Source: Pelecanus crispus
Taxonomy: Eukaryota; Chordata; Aves; Pelecaniformes; Pelecanidae
Direction: 5' to 3'
NCBI RefSeq assembly: GCF_030463565.1
Contig: NC_134655.1
Location: 4,352,372-4,416,371, forward strand
Length of the DNA stretch: 64,000 nucleotides
The translations under genes were made by a program, and so were the position numbers. Shown in pieces: positions 54,158 through 64,000 of the stretch (within the stretch, counting starts at the first letter, position 1; every line of letters starts with the position of its first letter). The notes under the pieces are model-generated. The model had not been told where the DNA came from. It was given only the letters and a program-made list of their open reading frames with translations, and did no database searches.

Positions 54158-54969
54158 AAATACAGCTAGCTGTGTGTCTAGTAAAGTCGTCCAATACCCC
54201 CGTCTGCTTCCTAGTCTTTAAGGCTGTCTGCTGCAAGGAGGATCCCTAGTTCAACAGGATGCAGTAATACCAACCGGAGGGTGGATTGTTTCTAAGAGAT
54301 TAGCTGTGACCCAACTTATGACCACGTGAGTGCTTGAGATGGCAAAAGACATGATGCAGTGTGGAACAGAAAACAAATAGGTAACATGAGAGCGCTTTTT
54401 TAATGGCATTGCTAGTTATCGATTATAAAACTGCAGTGAGGTTCATAGGAGGCGGTGGTTTGTGGTAAGTTGGGGGGTTTTTTTAAACTTTTTAGATTTG
54501 TTCCCTTGTAGTGAAAACATAACCCTAAACTTGTCAGTCTTCAAATATAAAAAGTGCATTTTTGGAAGCAAAATTATTGTAGACAGCACCTCTGTATCTG
54601 TGTGAAGTTGTGTTTGATAAGAGACAGTGAAAGAACTGATGTCTCAAATGAGGATCTACTTGGCCCTGTGCGTTGTCTCCCGGGGATGGCCAATGACAGA
54701 TACCGCTGGAGGAATATAAGAACAGGGAAAGCCTGTAAAGATGCTGCTGTATCCTCCAGTAATTTCCCAAACTAGAGCGGGTGTCTTTGTGTTTATTGGT
54801 TGTCTACTTGTATGGCTAGTGAAAGCATGTAGTAACCAGTGTAGCTGCTCAGAAAATGATGCTTTGTCTGTTATTTTCGTGTCTGAGAGTAACTAAGGCA
54901 TGTCTGCTGCGTACTAAAAGTTGGGGCCTCGATTAGACACACTGGCTCTGTGTATTACTGCATCATTCT

Positions 54970-55095
54970 GTCATAGAGTCATCGAATCGTTTAGGTTGGA
55001 AAAGACCTTTCAGATCATCCAGTCCAACCATTAACCTAACACTACCAAGTCGCTAACTGCGGTTTAGCCCTCTTCCAAAGGGACCAGTGACAGGT
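54970..55095 (-). mobile_element. CR1 LINE 3' end
   Basis: Read on the minus strand this ends in the CR1 3' terminus: ...GGATGATCTGAAAGGTCTTT, then CCAACCTAAACGATTCGATGACTCTATGA, with the decayed ATTCTATG-type repeat characteristic of CR1. The plus-strand text AGTCCAACCATTAACCTAAC and CACTACCAAGTCGCTAAC matches the familiar avian CR1 3' region. The copy is 5'-truncated, as most CR1 copies are, and inserted antisense to AMMECR1. Confidence 0.85.
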
Positions 55096-55678
55096 CATCT
55101 GGCCTGTCGCTAACACACTTCTCTGCCTAAATGCTAAGTGCTTTTCTTGTTCAAGGTTAGCACAGCTATGTTTACATTATGAGCAGTTTTGTTCTGTCTT
55201 CTGCTTTGCCTAATCTGCTAAAGCAGCAACGTAGCTGAAAGCTCCTCTGCTTTTTCTAGCAATACAGGCAGGTCCAATAAAAGTAATTATCTTTCTTTAA
55301 AAATCTTACTGCTGTTCTTTTTTTGTTTAAGCTGTACTGCGTGCATTTCTTCTTGTGGGGTGCAGATGTAAGCAGTCATCATGCTTGCCCTTTTTCACTG
55401 CCTCTTTTGCTGCTTCTTCACTTTTTGAGCTGATGTGCCTGCACGTGCTCCTGCACAGTGAAACAGAGCAGAGAAACAAGCTTGGTTTAAGTTAAACTGG
55501 CAAAAAGGAGAGAAAGATGTTTTTAACCAGATCGGTTCCCCAATCACACATGTTTGTTCCAGAACAGGAAAGGAGGCTATCAATCTGGGGATGGGAAGGT
55601 TGGGTGAGGCTGTTTTTATTTAAGCAACAGCTCTGGACTTCGCTGTTACTCAACCATCTGTGCAGTCATTTCTGATTT

Positions 55679-55930
55679 AAGGGGTGGAAAGACATTGAGA
55701 GATCATCTAGTTCATCTGGAAGCATGATATCTCTGTATTTTATACCTGTGCTGACTGACATATGTCTGTCTGTCTTAAAAACATACAGTCTCCATAGCAG
55801 ACATTACATTCAAAGCAGTGAGAACTCCCTAATTTTGAATCATCTTTGTCAGTCTTACAAGTGCCGTCTTTAGTATGTCTTTTCTGTGACAAAAATATAA
55901 ATCCCATTTGGCTCCAATTCCAGCACTGTA
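55679..55930 (-). mobile_element. Diverged CR1-like fragment
   Basis: GGGGTGGAAAGACATTGAG, AGATCATCTAGTTCATCTGG and, further on, CTTAAAAACATACAGTCTCC keep the order of CR1 3' sequence (TTGGAAAGG..., ATCATCTAGTCCA..., TTTAAAAACCTCCAG...), but with many differences. It is an older insertion than the one at 54970. Confidence 0.5.
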
Positions 55931-58900
55931 TTTAGTCTGCCTTTAAACCGTTGTCTCATTGGTTAAATTACATGGCTAAGTTCTATACAAATAGTGCAAT
56001 CTAGAGTGCATTGATTTAATAGTAATTCTTGTGATCCAAAAGATTAATGTATTCCAGCTGTAGAGTTAGTGAAGTCTGAATTAGAGGGCAAATTCAAATT
56101 CTGCTGAGGCTTGTTTTTTAGCTCGTCTTCCAAAATTATCATGAGCTTCTTAAAACCAGTACCAAAATAATCAAGTGTTTATTAAATTTTCAAAGTTCTG
56201 CATTTTAAAAACATTCAAGTATACTCTAATGTATCTTGTTACTGTATAGTCCCTAGTGTTCCAAGTCTCTTGCAAGCTACTGTTACGCAGGGGACCTTTA
56301 GCATATGGAGTTTAACATGAAGAAGGATCAGTGTTTTTTAAAGGAATAGTTTTGAATGTTTGGCTGAATTGCAGTCTCTCCTGTCAGCTGACACCTTGGC
56401 ATATAAGTTTTATAACATATTACTGCTATTAAAAAAATCCTGTGTAGTTCCGGTTTTTTCTTAGGTTTCTTTAAATATTTCTCATTCCTTTGAACTAAGT
56501 TCCACTTTAGGAGAAAACTCCTGTGTGTTAATTTCTCACAGGCTTGACAAGTTCTCAGTCATTGGCATAAATTTTTTGTTCAGCTGTTTATGTTGTGCCC
56601 CTAGGTGCTTATGTCGCGGCATGCCTCGTGCATTTGGCAACGAACAAAAAGCATTTTAAAGGTCCAAATGGATGCCTTTATGACTGTATGTCTAGTGTCT
56701 TATATGTATAAAGTGTGTGAATTTAATTAACAAAGTTATTTTCCAGAACAAATTGCATACGCTTCTGCCTGCTTCTACTCATTCATCTAATATTTTGAAA
56801 GAACGTGTCTCACAGTTAGCTGAAATTCATTAAGGCATAAGTTATGATTTGTCTGTAGCAGGAGAATCCCAGTTAGAGCTCTAATAACATTTTGTGTGAC
56901 CTTTTAATAACTACAACTCGTGGTTGACACTGATGTCTTAACTAACTGCTTCAGGTAATATTTCAGCAGCACAAAAAAAACAATTTATGAAAACCCAGCA
57001 TCCCCATTGCTAATGGTCACTGGCAGTTTGGGTAAAACTGTCAAGTAAGCAGAAGAAAAAATTCAGTATCTTCACTGGCAATGAGAACAGACTTTCTTTT
57101 AAGGTAGTATGTGTAGACTCTAAAGGTAGGAGTTGTGTGTTAAGCTGCTGTCTGAAATCTATGCAAAACAATATTCTCTGGCTCTTGGTTTGTAGTTAAC
57201 ATGCAGCAAATACTTGTGAGCATGGAATTGCTTGCTCTTGTAGAAGAATGGAAATGGTGCTGTGACGCTAAACTTCCAGACTTTTAGTGCCTAGAGAATG
57301 CTTTTTCTCTATCAACTTTCAAAACTAATTTTATGCCTGAATCATCCTGCTAGTGATAGAAGGGGAAACATTATACTAGCACCTCAAAACTAATGTTTGC
57401 TGTATTCTTGCTAGTGAATTCTAAGGAAAGAAAGCATCTAGGAGCTGGAGCTATTCTTACCTGATCTCTTTAGCATTGTCTTCACTATTCTTTTACAGGG
57501 TAGAAGTTCTGGGGACCTTATGCAGCTTTCTAAAACATTTTGGGTGTGGTGTTCTTAAAACATTTGGTTTTGGATATATTCTACTTCATGGAATTTTAGG
57601 AAAGGGTTCTGCTGAATCCTTTCAAAGCATTAATTGCAAAAAAATGACTATTCGAAGGAAAATGCTTTCACTGGAAATATTTTGTCTCAATTCCAGTTTC
57701 TAAGTAGAATGATCATAAACTATACATGAGATCTTCAGTGGTACTGAAATTGTTTCAACTTTGACTTGCAAAGCTTCCAAAGTTTTTAGGGTGATGGTGT
57801 TGCATCCTTTAAAATGTTTTTCTTTGATGTTAGTATCTCTAGTTAGGACTACTTGCTCCTCCTCAGAACAAGATTGCATAGTGTTGCTGGGGGAGGATAA
57901 GTAGTGCCAGTCCTTTTAAGTGCTTGTTAATTTGAGCACTTGTTAATTTGTTAACATGTTTGTTCATCTGACTACACTTGAACGTGGGATACATGAGTTT
58001 TGAGCTCATTTTTTGATATGGGAGCAGCATGTGTTTTTAAGTTGTTCACTTTCTTTGAAAATTGTCGGGGGGTGACTTTGGCTGGGACCTGTCCAGTTCA
58101 AAACACTTAAAATGTAGCCAGAGCTACTTGATGCAAACTATTTACTGGATCAAATGCAGTGGTTTCCCATTTTTTCTGTCTACTGCTGTGAAAGGGAACA
58201 TAAAATCTTTTCATGGCTTCTGGGGTATGGGGAAGGTAGGAATAGCCAGGGAGAAAATGCCAGCTTTGCTTTAATAGTTTTTGTGAATAGTTTCTGTTAA
58301 CAAACCAATAGTTTCAATGTATAATCTGAAGTAAGTTTGAGTTGATGAAAAGTAGTCTAATGTATGACTAATAATAAAGGTATCGGGAAACAGAATTATA
58401 TTTCTTAGAAATATTTAAATACGCCCCATAGAAAGTCATAATCAGCTGACTGCAGACTCTGAAGTAACAACATTAATAATTTGTAATAGCACTACATTGA
58501 TTTATTAACTTCATAAAGTTTAATTTTTCTGCTCTGGTTCATAATTGTGCAATTGGGGAACACCAATTTGCTTAAGTAGGTCAGAGCATAAATGTGAGCA
58601 GTTTTATAATGTAAATATACATATTGTTATATAATTTTATTAAATGTTACAAATTATGGTGTCTTAATAACCTAGAATACATTGACACTTGGTTTTGGTT
58701 GCTTTTGACATTAGAGCAAAAGTTTATCTGGAGGTACAGTCCCTACTCTGGATGCGTTTAATAAGCGTGTCTACTGTCTTGAAAGATTAAGTGTTATTTT
58801 GGTAAGAGGAGTTAAGTCTTCATGTTTGCATTCCCAAATTCAAAATCCACTTTCTCATAACTTTTTAGTGAGTTTTTGGGAGACATGCTGAATGCCACAG

Positions 58901-59237
58901 AGGTTTTAATCAAAATGAGGGTTCCAGAATTTATGAAAGCAAATAGCGACCCATTTAGGGAGAAAGGCTGCAACCCTCACTGACTTGTAGTGGGCATGTG
59001 GAATGTGATAACTTGAGTATTACTTTATTTCTTCTTCCTCCTTTTTAAAAGCTCATCACAAAGGGAGATGGATTAAGTATGAAAAGATGGAGGGAGGACA
59101 AAAAATGGAAAAGGAGACGGAAGGGGAGGGAGAAGGGAAACAAAGGATAAAAATACATGAAATACAGAAATGGGTACAATGGGCAGAAGAATGAATTTTG
59201 AAGCGTAACGCATTCAGAGCCTGATGGAGGCAGAAGT

Positions 59238-59300
59238 AGAATCATAGAATCGTTTAGGTTGGAAAGACCTTTAAGGTCATCCAGTCCATCCAGTACACAC
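59238..59300 (-). mobile_element. CR1 LINE 3' end, short copy
   Basis: AATCATAGAATCGTTTAGG, then TTGGAAAGACCTTTAAGG and TCATCCAGTCC on the plus strand is the reverse complement of the CR1 3' terminus. Only about 60 bases are retained before the match fades, so it is a strongly 5'-truncated copy in the same antisense orientation as the one at 54970. Confidence 0.85.
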
Positions 59301-60756
59301 TTAAGCTGTCAGTTCCCAAACAAACGATTGCTTTTTAAATTTGTATATACCCATGGTATTTGGCATTGAGGATACGAGTGCCCTACTGCTTCCCATAAGG
59401 AGCTGTGTAGAGATGGGCTTCTGTGGCTTCTCCATCCCTGCCATTCTGGTGCTGGGCTGCCGAGAAGGCTGGAATCCCATGGGATGGAGGGCTCCCTGGC
59501 TTGGTGAGAGATGGGAGCTGGCAAGTCCAAACTCACACCTGCTTTTCATCACCTTTACCTTGAGCAGTATCAACAGTGCCTGTTACTGCTGTATTTCTGT
59601 AGTGTTCCTTGAATAAATTGTGATTTTGGTCACTTATTCCCATTCTGTAATACCTTGTCACATCTCAAATTGTGTGAGGCTGGTAATGCTGATCAGGGGA
59701 GTGTTACGTGATTATGGCTTTGTTACAGAATGGTGTACAGTTCAGCAATTCCTGATCTAGTGCTTAACGAGAGCTGGAATCAACTAGGGTAAGTGCAGAG
59801 CCCTCCTATCTGCCGTCACACGCGTGGCGCTGTACTGCTGGGATAAGCATGCTCGCCTCAAGTAGCTGAGGGATGTCTGTCTTCAAGCTGTGGTGCTCCC
59901 TCTAGACCTGTGCTGAGAGACTCGTAGGCACCTTTAATGGGAAGAATAGGTATAAAACAGTAAACCTTTTTAAGAAAGCAAAGCTGATTATTTATTGTCT
60001 TCAGTGATTTTTGGTGTTGAAATGGAGAGATTTGGTTGGTTGGTTTTGAGGAGCGTGTTTGTATGTTTACCTTGCTGGTCAGGACTTGGGTAGGATTAGC
60101 AGAAGTTTACAAGGTAGAACGTTAAACCGAGTAGTCAGAGGTAAATGTGGAAGAGCAGGGGATCATGGTCTGCATGATCAGAGAAAGTACTGTGATAATA
60201 CCCTGGTGAGGAGCCTTGGCATCACAATTGCTGTGTTTTAAAGAGGATGTAACCCCATGTCCCATTCTGGTAGTTCCCTTTTATGTCGTTAGCTTTTATT
60301 ATTAAAGACTAGCAGACTTGTTCTACTTGGTATTTAGAGGAAGATCAAAACACTCAACTCTTTCCCCACTGTTCCTTCACTTCCACAGTCTTCTGGAGGA
60401 GCTCTGAATTTTTCATTTTACTTTGCCTTGCTTTTTTCTTCCTCATGTCTACTCTCAAATCACATCCTCCCGTCCCTCTCTTGTGTGGGTGACGGCTTTG
60501 TGCCACTGTTCATTATCATTGCAAAGAGTATTCTAAATTTGAAATGACTAATGTTTTCCCTGTTGCATGCGTGATTCTGACAAGAAATAGTAAACATTAA
60601 GGCTGTGTTAACACTGCTGTTGCGAAGATCAGCGGCCAAGGTGCTGGAATAACCTTGTGATGGTACATTGGCTAATACCTGGGTCATACTTGAAAAGCTG
60701 TCTCCACAGCTGTATGGGCTAGAAATATTTTTAATGTTTGGGTGGGGGTTTTTTGT

Positions 60757-60790
60757 GGTTTTTTTTTTTTTTTTTAATTAAAAAAACCCC
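60757..60790. repeat. T-run/A-run inverted repeat
   Basis: GG followed by 17 T, the centre AATT, then 7 A and CCCC. The central TTTTTTTAATTAAAAAAA is a perfect dyad. It could extrude as a hairpin and is otherwise an ordinary low-complexity site. Confidence 0.75.
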
Positions 60791-63700
60791 AACCTTAATT
60801 AAAAAATATAGCCATGCCTATACCCTTTCTGGCCTAACTGCATAGGATCTGTGTTGGATCCTCACTTAAACTTGGCCTTAATGTCTTGGAAATACAAGTG
60901 GCTTTAGTGGCTAACGCACAACCCTTGGGACTGATGTTCTGAAGACAATTCTAGATGACTTAACGATTTAACAGCTACCCAGATGTATAAACCTGATATC
61001 TGCTGATTGAGATATAAAACTGCTTGATGATCTTGGGTTTGTGGTGGACAAGAACCGAAGTTGGAACATTGTTGAAGCATTGTAATTTGAAGCAGTATGA
61101 CCTGATGAACCGGTAGGTCCTCTTGGTTAGTGCGTACATGCTCAGCTGTGCGTCTGTGCAGACACCGTGACAAATCAGTCCCTCAAACTCAATTTATACC
61201 CAGTTGAGGTTGTCATTATGGGAATTTGGGGAAGAAACATTGAATTTTAGAGGAAAATTCAAGTGTCTCACCCTAAAACAAGATATGTAGACTTAAAGGT
61301 GCATCAGTAACCCTGAGCAATGAAGCGAGTAATTCGATGACCTCTGTGGAAGGTGCCATCCTGAGGAATTTCCAGGTGCCCTGTGACCAGTGGTGCTGCA
61401 GACTAAGTGCTCTGCCATTGCCACCCGTACCGCCCTGAGGAGTCTCTCTATGGAGGATGTTACCATGTTATGTCGTGCTCCAAGTCCTTATGTTCAGTTT
61501 CAAGCACACTTGTGGGCTGGCAAATTAAAAACTGCCTTGAGTATAGAGGTGGGTAAAACCGGGTTTATCCTGAGCCACGATTCTCTGCTTGTGTAGAACA
61601 TAACTTTTACTGTTGATTTTGTTTCTCTGAGGAACTGTAAATATTCAAATCTTTTTTTAGCAGTGCGAAATAAGCCTACATAACCAACTTGTGTGATTTC
61701 TGAGGAGTTCTGGATTTTGTTACATGTAAATATTTATTTTAGCAAAGTGAACAGCAAATTTAGGAACATATGCCATAGAAACTCGATTTGTTTCACGAAG
61801 TTGATGGATTGTCTTGTGAGAGTTGGAGGGAGAAGGTGCAAAAGGACAACTTTGTAAATGCAGCATAGTGTCTGACTGAGCGTCCGGTCTGGGCATACCT
61901 AAAAATTGTCATCCCACCCTTGTCAATTGTTACTTTTACCTTCTCTTTTCTGGAATGCTGCCCATATTGCCTCAGCTTGTCTAATACAGTATACAAGAAC
62001 AGCAGCGCTGATCCTGCAGCCAAGTGAACAGCCATGTCATCTGGCTGTATTTGTGAATTTATGCCAATTTTTAAAATGAATTTTAATATATTGAATGCAG
62101 TCTTATTTAAGGTGGTGTAGGTTCACTTTAGCAAATGACCTACCAGTAAGCAGTCCTCTTATTTTTAACCCTGATTATGCTGTTGTTTAAACTAGATTTT
62201 CTTAAAATAGTAGCTGCTTTCTGACCTTCCTTAAGATTAGCTGCTCAGCTAAGCAGAACTTGCTAACAAATTCACACCTAGCAGCTCAGGTTTTAATTGT
62301 GAGGCTGATCTCTGTAGGGCATGTAATGATTTCAGGAAAACCACCAAAGATACTAAGTCTGTTTTATAGGTAAAGAAAGAGATCTCTAAATGTTTGTTTC
62401 TGAAATAGAGTCGTTGGAAGAGTTGCTCGTTTGATCATTTAGTCCTGAGAATGACTGAAAGAATGTGCTGTGCCCTCAGAAGTATTTAATAACTTTTTCA
62501 GTAATTATATAGTATTTTAAATAAAATGGCAGATTTTGCTTCCAGCTGCTGAAGGCAGTAGATTGTAGTGATTGTCTTCAGATCATCATGTATTGGCAGT
62601 AAGGAACCTGCTTCGTTGACTAAATGTGTTGAAGGAGTAATGCAATATAGACTTTTTTTAAGAATCTCAGCATATCTCCCACGAGGAAGAAGAATGTTAT
62701 CACAGAATAAATTTCCTCCTGTTCGGGGAAATCTATGGGGTTTTTTGATGTGCTCTCATCTTTATGAATTTTGCTAGATGAAGTCCTAGTCCTAGTAAGT
62801 TGGGTTTTTGTGTGTGTATGCGCGTAATTGGACACAGGCAGGGTAATGGATTTCAGACGCTTTCATCGGTAACTAATTCTTTTTCCGATTGTGTAGAAGT
62901 AGCCAAGCAAGCAGTGCTTTTTTAACTCATGTAAAAATGTGTGTTAAGTGGCATTGTAGTAGAAAAACTAGCTTTTTGTTTGCATCTAGGCTAAGTAGGC
63001 TGAAGGAGAAACTAAAGTTTTTAAGGTGAGCTAATTCTAGAAAAAAAGTGATACTTACCCTTCCCCCAAAAGGCTCTTTATATTGGCTTTCAGAATAGTG
63101 AAAATATCATCCATGGGCTTCTCTAAATTTTCACTTCAGAGCCCACTTTGAACTTGTAGATAAGTTGCTGCAGAAACTGGCTTCTGTTCTTGAATCAGAA
63201 TGATTACATTCTTACACACTCAAGTCCATGTTGAATAGCACCTTGAAGCTCATTGAAGCTACTCAGTCTTACATTCTTTGAAGCAATAAATAGATTAATG
63301 TTTTTTGATCTTTAGAATACGGTTACTGTTACATCTCTCTACTCACTTCTGTAATACTGGTACATAGAAGGAAACATACAGAAGTGTAAGACAAATGTGT
63401 ATTTTTTTCTCAGATTTTTTTTTTCCCCTCATCCTAGAGGTTTGTAATGACAATTGTCTTTCCCACAATTTAACAGATAGTTTCACGTGTGAATTGTCCC
63501 TTTGTTCTCCTACATTGCATCGTACAAAATCAGAAAACGAGTCTGCAGTAAACATCAGGAGGCCATGTGGTCTTGTCTCTTGTTAAAGGGCAAAATCAAA
63601 TATATTTCCAGTATTCCTGGCACTGGCCGGGTTTTGGAGGCCTTTGAGGATACAGTGATGATGGCAGCTGTATGTCCTCCCAGGCAGGCAGGCCCAGCAT

Positions 63701-64000
63701 TTATGTTTCTTACCATTAGGATTTTTTAAACTGAACATTTTACAGTTGGGGTTTCTTAGCATCGTCTCTTGCCAGATGTTACCCTAAGTCTCTGAGTTAA
63801 GTAGCTGGCCAACAGTTTCCTTATCTTTCTCTCTCTTCTCATAAATGATAGCTGTTTTTCCTTTATACTCATTAATATTCATATGTCATGTTGTAAATTA
63901 ATTGTCTTCACTGTGCCTCTCTTTCTTGTGCTTTGCTGTTTTTCTGTCTGTCTTTTCAATGACCTGATTTATTTCCAATTTCTCCAAGTGGATCTATTAC

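Larger units (their letters stand above)
34995..64000 (+). other. AMMECR1: AMMECR1 intron 1 (5' part, runs off the window)
   Basis: It begins with the donor GTGAGT (34995-35000). The next coding exon should resume after the split Tyr codon with a peptide like ALFVTWK...LRGCIG. No frame with this sequence appears on the plus strand to position 64000, so the intron is at least 29 kb. The plus strand is richer in T than A and in G than C in the lines I counted, as usual for transcribed introns of vertebrates. Between the repeats listed separately I see no other supportable gene. Confidence 0.8.

Overview
This is a stretch of bird nuclear DNA. Coding density is very low, introns and spacers are long, there is one CpG island, and the repeats are avian: CR1 LINE 3' ends read on the minus strand (54970-55095 and 59238-59300) and two solo retroviral LTRs of types common in birds (2100-3123 and 30602-31142). 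The abundance of those LTR types suggests a bird outside the fowl lineage, but this is an inference.

The one gene identified with confidence is AMMECR1. Its first coding exon lies on the plus strand at 34534-34994, inside a CpG island of about 34.1-35.8 kb. It begins at an ATG that gives an N-terminus like that of the paralogue AMMECR1L. A second ATG 39 bases downstream matches the start of human AMMECR1 as I recall it. The exon ends at a GTGAGT donor that splits a Tyr codon. Everything from 34995 to the end of the window behaves as intron 1; I found no second coding exon, so the intron exceeds 29 kb.

Layout. 1-34 kb is AT-rich DNA upstream of AMMECR1. It holds the two solo LTRs, a local 86-base direct repeat on either side of the first LTR, several fragments of an old amniote repeat with a palindromic core, and some possible minus-strand exons, the best being 15650-15736 and 13514-13786. 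34.1-35.8 kb is the promoter/CpG island and exon 1. 35.8-64 kb is intron 1, with CR1 fragments, a probable decayed CR1-type LINE (about 52.45-54.16 kb, antisense), simple repeats and hairpins.

Base composition of the plus strand changes sign at the island. In the 60-base lines I counted, the upstream side has A>T and usually C>G, and the downstream side has T>A and G>C. The downstream bias fits AMMECR1 transcription. The upstream bias would fit an undescribed minus-strand transcription unit leaving the same island, or a replication origin there. No bacterial-type operon, CRISPR array, tRNA or rRNA was seen.
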